From JBBSBY01 sp038205805 (GTDB lineage: Bacteria > Desulfobacterota > Desulfomonilia > Desulfomonilales > Desulfomonilaceae), in NCBI GenBank assembly GCA_038205805.1, contig JBBRBO010000136.1, forward strand, positions 1 through 10,048: a stretch of DNA of 10,048 bases, read 5' to 3'. Shown here piece after piece: positions 1 through 6,781 of the stretch. Below the pieces are notes generated by a model. It saw only the letters and a list, made by a program, of their open reading frames with translations, had not been told where the DNA came from and did no database searches. How positions within the stretch are numbered: position 1 is the stretch's first letter; each line of letters starts with the position of its first letter. A program made the translations under genes and the position numbers.

Positions 1-126
1 ACAATCGGTATTTCAAAACCGCAAAAAAACTGGCTGGAGAACTCTTTCGGAGGTTCAACCGATTTCAAGGCAATCCAGCTTCTCTCAGAGACACTATCGC
101 CGGGTTCCTATGACCGCTACTTTTAA
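1..126 (+). CDS. C-terminal tail of an unidentified protein (5' end outside the window)
   Basis: Frame 1 is open from the first base and ends at TAA (124-126), giving 41 residues that finish ...SETLSPGSYDRYF. The segment is hydrophilic, with no membrane span and no motif that I recognise. It overlaps by a few codons the start of detectable glycosyltransferase similarity in frame 3, which leaves no room for an intact glycosyltransferase N-terminus. It could be the true end of an upstream gene or an accidental open frame; the short length prevents a firm decision. Confidence 0.35.
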   Translation, partial: TIGISKPQKNWLENSFGGSTDFKAIQLLSETLSPGSYDRYF

Positions 127-317
127 AGACCAGAACTATAGAAACCGGACAATTCCTCACAGCGTCCCACGATACGACCGTTGAACTTCTTCGTACCCCC
201 GGATACCCTATCTTTCTGTTTACTGGTGTACTACTTGGAAAAGTCGAAACAGTAACCGTTTTACTGCAAATCCTTGTCAGTTCCGGCTCCTGCTACCTTA
301 TCTATAAGATTGCGCTT

Positions 318-1313
318 TTGTTGTTCAAAGAGCAGTGGTGCGCCGTCATCTGTTCCCTCTTGTATGCTGTTGAGCCGATGTCCATAATTTTTTCAACTCT
401 ACTTATGACGGAAACGTTCTTCACAGCTACATTACTCATTTTTCTTTTATATTGTCTACGCTTCCTGGAGCGCTGTGTATTGAGAGATCTCGTTGTTTCC
501 GGTCTCTTTTTATCAGCGCTGGTGTTCATACGGCCTATCTCCTATTACTTACCGGTATGGATGACTGTAATCCTCCTGCTATGGACGTGCGCCCAGAGAG
601 TAGACCGCGTGAAGAGAATCGCTTACGCTGCAATCTTTCTTATTGTGTCCTCAGCCCCTCTGCTGGCCTGGCAGGCGAGGAATTATGTAGAAACCGGGTA
701 TTCGGGTTTCTCCACGGCTCAGGATTTCAATTTGCATTGGTATGTCACGGCATCTATAGTTGCTGATAGAACGAAAAAAACAGTAATGCAGCAGCAATGG
801 GAAATGAAAGACATCAAACTCAGTGAGCAGCGAACAAAAGCCGTGAATACCGTCCTGGAACACCCGTATACTTTTCTTAAGATCTATGTAAAAGGACAAC
901 TGAAGTTTTGGTTACACCCCGGTTCTTTACATGCAATGAGATTGCTGAAGGGGTATAGATATGATTGGATCCCGTCGTTTGCCGTGAATATGGATAGTTT
1001 GATAGGCGGTAAAAGCATTCTGGGTCGCCAGATGGTTTATCTTCATCATAGTCCCTTCTTCTTTTGGACAGGTGTGATTCTTGAGCTGGTTATGATCGTG
1101 TATCTTTCTTTGGCTGCCGGCTTTTTTCTGTTCGGAAGGTTTATGAGTAAAAGTGTATTGGTAGTAGTAGGTGTTGCGATCTATTTTTCTATTACGTATT
1201 TCGATATAGGAGACGCTGCACGATTTAGGCTACCTATTATGCCCCTAATCTGCTTATTCTCAGGTTATGCAGCTTGGTTGCTGTTGACGAAGCATCCCAG
1301 AGCGGCGACCTGA
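318..1313 (+). CDS. GT39-type membrane glycosyltransferase, 5'-truncated (probable pseudogene)
   Basis: This is a multi-spanning inner-membrane protein of the PMT/ArnT-like family (GT39), which transfers sugars from polyprenyl-phosphate donors on the periplasmic face. From the TTG at 318 it has 331 residues, with hydrophobic spans near 8-25, 30-49, 57-71, 77-91, 101-117, 250-272, 279-295 and 305-323. Family-like stretches are the RNYVETGYSGFST loop (121-133) and the C-terminal ARFRLPIMPLICLF (301-314). In-frame similarity begins well before 318: codons 183-215 read ELLRTPGYPIF, the hallmark RTPGYP of GT39 proteins, and the frame is open back to a TGA at 111-113. No ATG, GTG or TTG lies between that stop and 318. 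The first membrane span and the first periplasmic loop, where the family keeps its catalytic acidic residue, are therefore absent. Family members usually have about 450-550 residues. I infer a headless, probably inactive gene; a sequencing error or an upstream frameshift is the alternative. Confidence 0.75.
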   Translation: MLFKEQWCAVICSLLYAVEPMSIIFSTLLMTETFFTATLLIFLLYCLRFLERCVLRDLVVSGLFLSALVFIRPISYYLPVWMTVILLLWTCAQRVDRVKRIAYAAIFLIVSSAPLLAWQARNYVETGYSGFSTAQDFNLHWYVTASIVADRTKKTVMQQQWEMKDIKLSEQRTKAVNTVLEHPYTFLKIYVKGQLKFWLHPGSLHAMRLLKGYRYDWIPSFAVNMDSLIGGKSILGRQMVYLHHSPFFFWTGVILELVMIVYLSLAAGFFLFGRFMSKSVLVVVGVAIYFSITYFDIGDAARFRLPIMPLICLFSGYAAWLLLTKHPRAAT

Positions 1314-1566
1314 AGAACGGTGACGGCGCCGGAAACGTGACCTCACCGATCACCAGGAAAGGTTAATAGCTGGAATGCACGATGACGTAGCCCAGAGAGA
1401 AGATGTGGCTCTTTTCCTGCCTTTACTGGTTTGAGCGGGCTCTACGCCTGGCTGAACCATTGCTAATCTTCTGTCATGGAGCCTGAACCTCTGCTCTATT
1501 GACTTATGCGTCCGCGGATTCACAGCGACCTAGGGAGACAAAAGCGCTTCATGGGAACGGAAATTG

Positions 1567-2370
1567 TTACCCATCCGTACCAGCGGACGCAGTCGAGATT
1601 CTCTCTTCAAGAGCCGCAAGAATACGGGTGAGCGTATCGCCGGCGCTGCCCAGCAACAGAAGGTCCGTCACTTGGTCGTAGAGGAAGGATGGTTCCATAT
1701 TGACCTCGATGACCGTGGCCGGAGGATGTTTCATCTTCACCGTAAGTGGGATTTGCGCGGCCGGAAACACTTGCAAAGACGTGCCCACCACCAGCAGGAC
1801 GTCGCATTTGGCAGATTGCGCCTGGGAGATCATGAGCGCCTTCGGAGGAATGGCTTCTCCAAAGAATACGGCGTCGGGCTTGAGCAAACCGTGGCACTTG
1901 GTACAGCGAGGTATTTCCTCTGCGCCCGCCAGCAAACGGGCCTCCACTTCTTCGATGGGCTCGATGCTTCTACACTTCAAGCAGACCGTTCGCAGCAGAT
2001 TACCGTGAAACTCGACCACTTCCACGGAGCCGGCCCGCTGGTGTAGGTTGTCCACATTTTGAGTGATGACGCACTTGAGGATTTCCATGCGTTCAAAGGC
2101 GGCAAGGGCGCGGTGTGCAGCGTTGGGGTTTGCTGCCGCAAGATTGAAATCACCGGAGGTCTTCATCTCCAGGTGAATCCGCCAGAAGCGAGCAGGGTTT
2201 TGCAAGAACCTATCGATGGAGAACTCAGCCGGATCCACACGTGACCACAAACCACCGGGGCTGCGAAAATCGGGTATCCCCGATTCCGTACTCGCTCCGG
2301 CGCCTGTGAGAGCCACCACGTGCTTTGCGGTAAGCAATGCTTGAACGGCTTGTTCCAACTGGGCTTCCAT
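1567..2370 (-). CDS. cobB: Sir2-family NAD-dependent protein deacylase
   Basis: Sirtuins remove acyl groups from lysines, consuming NAD+ and producing nicotinamide and O-acyl-ADP-ribose. This 267-residue protein is full length for a bacterial sirtuin. NAD-binding motifs are GAGASTESGIPDFRS (23-37), TQNVDNLHQRAG (103-114) and GTS (196-198), with EVN at 222-224. The catalytic base is H122 in FHGN. Four zinc ligands are present as C130-x2-C133 and C156-x2-C159. The Y-x2-R pair used by CobB/SIRT5 enzymes for succinyl-lysine is missing from the ARFWRIHLEM segment, so plain deacetylation is more likely; overall it resembles the Thermotoga-like class U. GAGAS replaces the common GAGIS. The ATG at 2370 has AAGGAG seven bases upstream. 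It lies 178 bp downstream of the AAA ATPase gene on the same strand, with an inverted repeat between them, so an operon is possible but not shown. Confidence 0.93.
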   Translation of the reverse strand: MEAQLEQAVQALLTAKHVVALTGAGASTESGIPDFRSPGGLWSRVDPAEFSIDRFLQNPARFWRIHLEMKTSGDFNLAAANPNAAHRALAAFERMEILKCVITQNVDNLHQRAGSVEVVEFHGNLLRTVCLKCRSIEPIEEVEARLLAGAEEIPRCTKCHGLLKPDAVFFGEAIPPKALMISQAQSAKCDVLLVVGTSLQVFPAAQIPLTVKMKHPPATVIEVNMEPSFLYDQVTDLLLLGSAGDTLTRILAALEERISTASAGTDG

Positions 2371-2490
2371 GTTCTCGCTCCTTGGCTGCTTGCCGATAGT
2401 TTGGCCTATCAGACGGTTTTCTCTGGGACGCCGAAGGGCACTTATCTTTTATCCAATCACCGCACAGGACCTATTACGGCCGCCGTGATT

Positions 2491-2539
2491 GATCCCCGTT
2501 TGAACCGAGCGCAGGTCACGTGCAGTCCAAACGGGGATC
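2491..2539. repeat. 12-bp perfect inverted repeat between the AAA ATPase and sir2 genes
   Basis: GATCCCCGTTTG (2491-2502) is the reverse complement of CAAACGGGGATC (2528-2539), with a 25-base spacer. It lies just past the stop codon of the minus-strand AAA ATPase gene and about 120 bp upstream of the sir2 start. No T-run follows it on the minus strand, so it is not a standard intrinsic terminator. It could be an operator, an mRNA-stabilising hairpin or part of an attenuator. Confidence 0.5.
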
Positions 2540-2548
2540 TCTTGGGCG

Positions 2549-3628
2549 TTAATATCGAGTGTATTTGAGGCAATCCTGCCTAAATTGGTCTATGATGTTC
2601 TCGTCAAGGGACGCTCGCACCTTTCCGATGGTTTCCAGAAACAACTCGGTGGTGAGTTTATAGTCCTTTCCCAAGGTCAGCTCCTTCTCAAAGGCGATCT
2701 GAGCCGTTTTCTGGAAAAGGTATTCTATGTCGGCAGGCGTGAAAAATGGAATCCGCCTGATGATCTCTTCCACATCAATGTCCCCTGCGTTGGTCTTGCT
2801 CAGGTAGTATTCGAAGATCGTTCGTCTCCCCTGGTCATCCAAACCGCCCACGGGAATAATACAATCAAATCGCCCCGGTCTCAACAGAGCCGAGTCCAGT
2901 TCCTCTATATAGTTTGTGGCGCACACGAGAAGCACCTTGCGATTTTGTCGTTTCAAAAGAGGCACTTGCTTCAAGAACTCGTTCGTGATGGATTTGTCGA
3001 GGCGTGACGCCTGTTCTCGGCTGCCCGCTATTTCCTCGAACTCGTCGATGAAGAGCACAACCTCATCCAGTGTTGATACCTTTTCCATCAATTGTTTGAG
3101 ATTCACGCCGATGCGCTCGGAGCCCTCGGCCATGAGAATGCTTGGGCTAATCTCCACATACCACCACTGCAGCACGCCGGCTATCGCCCGCACAAAGTGC
3201 GTCTTGCCCGTCCCCGGAGGCCCGAAAAAGATGATGGTCCGCGGCGGGGTTACGCCATGCTTGGCCGCCAGCTCAGTTTCCGTGAGCGGCAAGATGATGC
3301 GCTTATCCACGATTTGCTTCGGCGGTTGCGAATCGGCGATGGTGTCCCAGATGTCCCGCTGCACCATCTGTGCGCCCAAATCCCTGAGCACTCGCACCCG
3401 TTCCGCCTCGTCGATTTCGTCGCGAATCACGTCGATGTTTTCCACGAAGTCTATGCAGGCGACCCTGACCCCCACGTCTCTGCCGAGCTTTTCCGAAAGA
3501 AACCACTTATGTTGGAGGATTTTAACCCACAATTCGCCTGCGGTTTCCGGCTCGAACTTCCGGCCGCTGTAATCCAGTATTCTGGTGGCGCACTCTTCCA
3601 CGCTGGGGATGTCTGCCACTACTTCCAT
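2549..3628 (-). CDS. AAA-family ATPase with an uncharacterised N-terminal domain
   Basis: This is a single-ring AAA ATPase of the FtsH/proteasomal-ATPase type of core. Counting from the upstream ATG at 3652 (367 residues), Walker A is GPPGTGKT (144-151), Walker B is VVLFIDEFE (198-206), sensor 1 is N247 in CATN, the LRPGRFD arginine-finger region is 257-263, and the sensor-2 helix begins FTPADIEYLF (304-313). About 135 residues precede the ATPase core and include HKWFLSEKLGRDVG (48-61), a motif that recalls DUF4032-type proteins (from memory). There is no protease domain and no membrane span, so it probably acts as a cytosolic unfoldase or remodelling factor with an unknown substrate. I prefer the ATG at 3628 (359 residues), because GGAGGA sits five bases upstream of it, while the ATG at 3652 has only a weak GGTGA. 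Its only same-strand neighbour is sir2. Confidence 0.85.
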   Translation of the reverse strand: MEVVADIPSVEECATRILDYSGRKFEPETAGELWVKILQHKWFLSEKLGRDVGVRVACIDFVENIDVIRDEIDEAERVRVLRDLGAQMVQRDIWDTIADSQPPKQIVDKRIILPLTETELAAKHGVTPPRTIIFFGPPGTGKTHFVRAIAGVLQWWYVEISPSILMAEGSERIGVNLKQLMEKVSTLDEVVLFIDEFEEIAGSREQASRLDKSITNEFLKQVPLLKRQNRKVLLVCATNYIEELDSALLRPGRFDCIIPVGGLDDQGRRTIFEYYLSKTNAGDIDVEEIIRRIPFFTPADIEYLFQKTAQIAFEKELTLGKDYKLTTELFLETIGKVRASLDENIIDQFRQDCLKYTRY

Positions 3629-3745
3629 TATTCCTCCGTTGTCGGTAGTCATTCACCGGTTTAGAACAGCCTTCACTCCATTGTGATTCCAGACCGTTGG
3701 GTAGCTCTCAATGAACGATTCCGCTTTTGTCCTCTACTAAAAACA

Positions 3746-3777
3746 AATACGGAGATTCTCGAAAGAATCACCGTATT
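3746..3777. repeat. 14-bp stem-loop (13 of 14 paired) in the divergent intergenic region
   Basis: AATACGGAGATTCT (3746-3759) pairs with AGAATCACCGTATT (3764-3777) around a CGAA loop, with a single mismatch. On the minus strand the stem is followed by TGTTTTTAG, which resembles a terminator tail. No minus-strand gene lies to its right in this window to be terminated, so an operator or 5'-leader role for the AAA ATPase gene is equally possible. Confidence 0.6.
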
Positions 3778-3962
3778 CGTCAGCATTATAACTTCGAGCT
3801 TGGGATGTCAAGCGAGCGCACGGTTAGTTATTTGTGAGCGCAGTTTTACGAGGTTCGCTGTATAATGTGTGGATCGGCCGGTTCACGCTGAACCCTTTGC
3901 TTTCGATCAAACGATGGAACACTGGACCTCAAAAGGTGTCGGTCCATGATATGCCGGATGCT

Positions 3963-4009
3963 CTCTGTCGCAATGGAGCGCTCTCACGACAGAGCGTATT
4001 CGGCCGAAT
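3963..4009 (+). promoter_or_regulatory. Palindrome cluster upstream of the HMG-CoA lyase-like gene
   Basis: CTCTGTCG (3963-3970) pairs with CGACAGAG (3987-3994) across a 16-base loop that contains the palindrome GAGCGCTC (3976-3983). A perfect 12-bp palindrome, ATTCGGCCGAAT, follows at 3998-4009. The cluster ends 88 bp before the start codon at 4098. It could be a folded mRNA leader or a pair of operators. It matches no riboswitch or T-box that I recognise. Confidence 0.35.
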
Positions 4010-4097
4010 GGAGAGTCCTTAAAGCAGGCTGCGGCAATCACTGAAAACACCTCAACCGGCTTGAATCATCCATGAATACATCGGAGGCCGCGATATC

Positions 4098-4961
4098 ATG
4101 ACGCCCGCAATCATCTTGGAAGAAGTGGGGCCTAGAGACGGTCTCCAGAATGAACCCCGGATTCTGTCCGCAACGCAACGGGCGGACTTGGTTCAGCGGC
4201 TTCAAGAAGCCGGTTTACGGCGCATCGAAATAGGCTCCTTCGTGAGCCCGAAGCTTGTTCCGCAAATGGCCCACTCGGACGAGGTATGGCGCCTCGTGAA
4301 GAAAACTCCCGATGTGAGACTGAGCGTGCTCACGCTGTCCCGAGGCGGCTTGGAACAGGCCATCGCCGCAGGGATCTCCCACGTAGCCATGTTTGTTTCC
4401 GCGTCGGATACCCACAGCCGCAAGAATGTGGGTAAGCCCCTTGATGAGGCGGTGGACTCCACACGCAATATGCTCGCCCGTGCGAAAGAGGCCGGTGTAA
4501 CCGTGTCCCTGGGGATTAGTTGCGCATTCGGGTGTTTCTATGAGGACTCGGTTTCGCCCAAATCCGTGCTTACACTGATAGAACGACTGCCCCTGGATGA
4601 CGCCGTGGATTTTGTGCTCGCCGACACCACCGGCATGGGAACACCGGAAGGTCTGCGTGAGACATTGACCTCCCTAACTCGCATCGTACCCCTTCCGAGG
4701 CTCGTCTTGCACCTGCACGACACGTATCATCGAGGCTACGATAACCTCAAGGCCGGCCTTGACATGGGAGTCACTCAGTTCGATACGGCCATAGGCGGCT
4801 TGGGAGGCTGCCCCTTCGTGCCGGGAGCCGCAGGAAATATCTCCACGGAGAAGACGGTCGAGCTTCTGGAAAGATGGGGAGTTTCCACGAACATCGACCT
4901 TGAGGAACTCAAAGACACCCGGCGTTGGCTCTATGAGTTACTTGGGCGAACCGATCTGTAA
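4098..4961 (+). CDS. mvaB: Hydroxymethylglutaryl-CoA lyase family protein
   Basis: HMG-CoA lyase cleaves 3-hydroxy-3-methylglutaryl-CoA to acetoacetate and acetyl-CoA, the last step of leucine breakdown. The 287-residue protein is a DRE-TIM (HMGL-like) barrel of normal bacterial length. EVGPRDGLQNE (9-19) supplies the substrate-binding Arg13 and metal ligand Asp14. Glu44 lies in IEIGSFVSPK, the metal-binding His205 and His207 in HLHDTY, and the signature GGLGGCP (233-239) contains catalytic Cys238, followed by Asn247 in the ligand position. Differences from textbook enzymes are DTTGMGTP instead of DTIGVGTP and HRGYDNL after the histidine pair, so a related aldol substrate cannot be excluded. 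GGAGG lies 10 bases before the ATG, a slightly long spacing. mscL follows 76 bp downstream on the same strand. No acyl-CoA partners lie nearby, so the pathway link is from family knowledge only. Confidence 0.88.
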   Translation: MTPAIILEEVGPRDGLQNEPRILSATQRADLVQRLQEAGLRRIEIGSFVSPKLVPQMAHSDEVWRLVKKTPDVRLSVLTLSRGGLEQAIAAGISHVAMFVSASDTHSRKNVGKPLDEAVDSTRNMLARAKEAGVTVSLGISCAFGCFYEDSVSPKSVLTLIERLPLDDAVDFVLADTTGMGTPEGLRETLTSLTRIVPLPRLVLHLHDTYHRGYDNLKAGLDMGVTQFDTAIGGLGGCPFVPGAAGNISTEKTVELLERWGVSTNIDLEELKDTRRWLYELLGRTDL

Positions 4962-5037
4962 CGTTCCGGCGTCCGGTGATCGGTAACAAAGTAGCGCAGT
5001 TTGAGCTGTTTAATGTATGAAAATTAAGGAGGACAGC

Positions 5038-5490
5038 GTGCCGACGAAATCGAGTATGTTCAAAGAATTCAAAGAATTCGCAGCCAGAGGCAACGTCGTA
5101 GATATGGCTGTGGGTATCATCATCGGCGGCGCCTTCGGCAAAATCGTGAGTTCACTGGTGAATGATGTCGTCATGCCGCCCATAGGGTTGCTTCTGGGGA
5201 AGGTGAACTTCTCCAGCCTGTTTGTAACGCTTTCCGACAAGCATTATCCTTCGCTCGAGGCGGCCAAAGCCGCAGGCGCCCCCACCATCAATTACGGGGT
5301 ATTCATCAATAATGTCATCGACTTTCTTGTTGTGGCGTTCGTAATTTTCCTGGTAATACGCCAAATTAACAGGATGAAAAAGACACCTCCGCCCACAATG
5401 AAAGAATGCCCATACTGCAAGTCGAAGATTGCGCTGAACGCCACTCGATGCCCGGAATGCACGTCGGAACTGGAGGGCGCCAAGGCGTAG
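5038..5490 (+). CDS. mscL: Large-conductance mechanosensitive channel with C-terminal zinc ribbon
   Basis: MscL forms a homopentameric inner-membrane pore that opens under membrane tension and releases solutes during osmotic downshock. The GTG at 5038 is chosen because AAGGAGG (5026-5032) lies five bases upstream; the ATG at 5017 would place that sequence inside the gene. The product has 150 residues. The N-terminal helix MFKEFKEFAARGNVVDMAVG is typical, TM1 spans about 20-48 with the gate-lining GIIIGGAFGKIV, and TM2 about 86-111 (NYGVFINNVIDFLV...). After TM2 the usual cytoplasmic bundle is replaced by ECPYCKSKIALNATRCPEC, a zinc ribbon with C124, C127, C138 and C141. MscL proteins with this ribbon are known in several phyla. 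The gene is convergent with the Rieske gene downstream. Confidence 0.95.
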   Translation: MPTKSSMFKEFKEFAARGNVVDMAVGIIIGGAFGKIVSSLVNDVVMPPIGLLLGKVNFSSLFVTLSDKHYPSLEAAKAAGAPTINYGVFINNVIDFLVVAFVIFLVIRQINRMKKTPPPTMKECPYCKSKIALNATRCPECTSELEGAKA

Positions 5491-5541
5491 CGACTAAACG
5501 TACGGGTTCAGCCTAGCTGATATTTTACCGCAACGAGCGCT

Positions 5542-5949
5542 CTAGCTGACGCTGATAATCAGCTTCGTCCCTTCCATGCGGCTTGGATAAACAATGAGGT
5601 CGCCCTTTGCCGGCCCGCTTACCTTGGCGCCGTCGTGGTCGAAGACGGAATGGCTCACGCTGCAACATCGCAAGGTTTCGTCGGAGTCCCCGGGGTCCAG
5701 CTTGCGACCCATGTGGGTGCAGCGATTTTTCACACAGAGAAAACCCCCGTCCGGTTTGTGGACCACCAACACCGAGTTGGGAAGTCCCATGCCTTCCAGA
5801 CGCACTGCGCCTGAGGGGCCGCGAAGCTCCGGCACGCTTTCCACGTCCAGTGACACCTCGGAGCCCCTTAGTTCCCAAACTTCGGGTGAAGCGACCGGTG
5901 TTTTGCATATGCCGGCCAGGGCCTTCACGAAATCCATAAATGACGACAT
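5542..5949 (-). CDS. Small Rieske-type [2Fe-2S] protein with variant second cluster motif
   Basis: This is a stand-alone 135-residue Rieske-fold protein with no membrane anchor or oxygenase domain, so probably a soluble electron carrier or accessory subunit. The first cluster motif CTHMG gives C77 and H79. The second is LRCCSVSHSVFD (93-104), followed by the typical SGPA (111-114). Canonical Rieske proteins have C-x2-H here; this one has C95, C96 and H100, meaning C-x4-H or C-x3-H. It may bind an altered cluster or none. The ATG at 5949 has GGGAGG four bases upstream. The gene stands alone on the minus strand, 51 bp from the end of mscL, and no partner oxidoreductase lies next to it. Confidence 0.8.
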   Translation of the reverse strand: MSSFMDFVKALAGICKTPVASPEVWELRGSEVSLDVESVPELRGPSGAVRLEGMGLPNSVLVVHKPDGGFLCVKNRCTHMGRKLDPGDSDETLRCCSVSHSVFDHDGAKVSGPAKGDLIVYPSRMEGTKLIISVS

Positions 5950-6186
5950 GGCGCCTCCCGTTCTGATGTTCTCTCCATGATAGCGTGTCGGGGGTAAAGA
6001 AGTAAGGCCCAGTGGAAAGAAGTCGCATAGAAGATGCCTTAGTCGCTCTAGCGCATCGTCGAATCATGGTTCCTTGAACCTACCTCGAATGTACCTTTCG
6101 GAGGTATTCCAATTTAGGAAGAATTTTGGTGTTGATATGATCTATGTCCTTCCGGATGGCTCCAGCAGGGATTTTACTTTTTTGAC

Positions 6187-6215
6187 TTGACAAGAACAAC
6201 AAAGTTTTCTATTCT
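6187..6215 (+). promoter_or_regulatory. Sigma70-type promoter candidate
   Basis: An exact TTGACA (-35, 6187-6192) is followed after 17 bases by TATTCT (6210-6215, four of six matches to TATAAT). Transcription would start near 6222, inside the hairpin at 6221-6243, and run toward the cse1 remnant and cas3. Downstream distance to the first start codon is about 415 bases, long for a leader. Confidence 0.35.
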
Positions 6216-6220
6216 GGATA

Positions 6221-6243
6221 GTAGACGCTCATCCGGCGTCTAC
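6221..6243 (+). repeat. 8-bp perfect inverted repeat at the predicted transcription start
   Basis: GTAGACGC (6221-6228) and GCGTCTAC (6236-6243) pair perfectly around the loop TCATCCG. The repeat begins six bases after the -10 candidate at 6210-6215, a position suited to an operator or a 5'-end hairpin. No T-run follows. Confidence 0.45.
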
Positions 6244-6637
6244 ACCACCCCTATCGAACTCAGAACCATACGTAGATCTGCTCTCGTTCATCGAGGCTAT
6301 CGATTCCGCGTCACATTACCTAGACATTCACTACCGGAGCCTCTTCACGTCCGGTAAACCACTTTGCGTCCGGTGAATTACTTACTCTCCTTGGGGGCGC
6401 TCACATCCGGAGATTTTTCACCGCCATGCTTGTATCTCGTGAGTCGATCAACCGCTACGTAATTCCTTCATACACAACTAAATAACCTCGAAGTATTGAC
6501 CTGATTTGACACTTTCGCGTGCTACTCTGAAACTCTGGGACATTCCAAACGCGTACATCTTCAAGCGCTTGCAAATGGTGGGATTCCCTCCGTGAACCCG
6601 CAAAGCGCCATAATTTTTGCCGACGAAAGGAGGAGGT

Positions 6638-6781
6638 ATGGGACAAAGGAACACCTACAACCTATTGGATGATGATTCAGCCTGGATACCCGTGCTCTAC
6701 GCCGACAGGGAGTTCAAGAGTGTAGGAATCAAGCGAGTCATACGAGACGTAAACGCAACCCGAGCCATATACACGTTGTAA
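6638..6781 (+). CDS. cse1: N-terminal remnant of Cascade large subunit Cse1/CasA (47 aa)
   Basis: This short frame begins at an ATG preceded by an excellent ribosome-binding site (AAAGGAGGAGGT) and encodes 47 residues. Its start, YNLLDDDSAWIPVLYADREF, followed by VGIKRVIRD, matches the usual opening of type I-E Cse1 (FNLLDEPWIPV...G...VxLREAL). Cse1 is the large Cascade subunit that recognises the PAM and recruits Cas3, and is normally about 450-550 residues. Only about the first 40 residues are present here before TAA. cas3 begins 18 bases later in the same frame, so translation may be coupled. In standard I-E loci cse1 follows cas3, whereas this fragment precedes it. I infer an internal deletion of cse1 that left a start-site stub; a selected micro-protein is a less likely alternative. 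Confidence 0.65.
   Translation: MGQRNTYNLLDDDSAWIPVLYADREFKSVGIKRVIRDVNATRAIYTL

Larger units (their letters stand above)
3653..4097. other. Divergent intergenic region, structured, no convincing gene
   Basis: These 445 bases separate the minus-strand AAA ATPase from the plus-strand HMG-CoA lyase-like gene and should hold both promoters. A TATAAT box lies at 3861-3866 but has no good -35 at normal spacing. Palindromic elements are the hairpin at 3746-3777, GGTTCA/TGAACC at 3880-3894, CTCTGTCG/CGACAGAG at 3963-3994 and ATTCGGCCGAAT at 3998-4009. Short open frames occur but lack ribosome-binding sites and protein-like composition. Confidence 0.5.
5950..6637. other. Gene-free region upstream of the CRISPR-associated remnants
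   Basis: No open frame here has both a ribosome-binding site and recognisable protein content. The region holds a promoter-like TTGACA site at 6187, a hairpin at 6221-6243, and a recurring TCCGG word at 6232, 6350, 6369 and 6405. A second exact TTGACA lies at 6506-6511 but has no acceptable -10 at 16-18 bases. I searched for a CRISPR array and found no 28-37-base repeat with regular spacing. Confidence 0.45.

Noticed and set aside
2916..3572. 218-codon plus-strand open frame
   Set aside because: It lies antisense to the ATPase core, including Walker A and B, and has serine-rich shadow composition.
3834..4097. T-box or riboswitch leader for the HMG-CoA lyase-like gene
   Set aside because: The conserved T-box word GGGTGGNACC is absent and no known riboswitch core is recognisable; only simple palindromes are seen.
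5525..6067. 180-codon minus-strand open frame overlapping the Rieske gene
   Set aside because: It is arginine-rich shadow sequence in another frame of the Rieske gene, which has a good ribosome-binding site and a recognisable fold.
6187..6357. Open frame reading ...ALVHRGYRFRVTLP..., faintly like a Vsr-type endonuclease
   Set aside because: Spacing around GYRFR and LPE does not match the family, there is no catalytic Asp/His segment, no ribosome-binding site, and the frame overlaps the promoter-like site.
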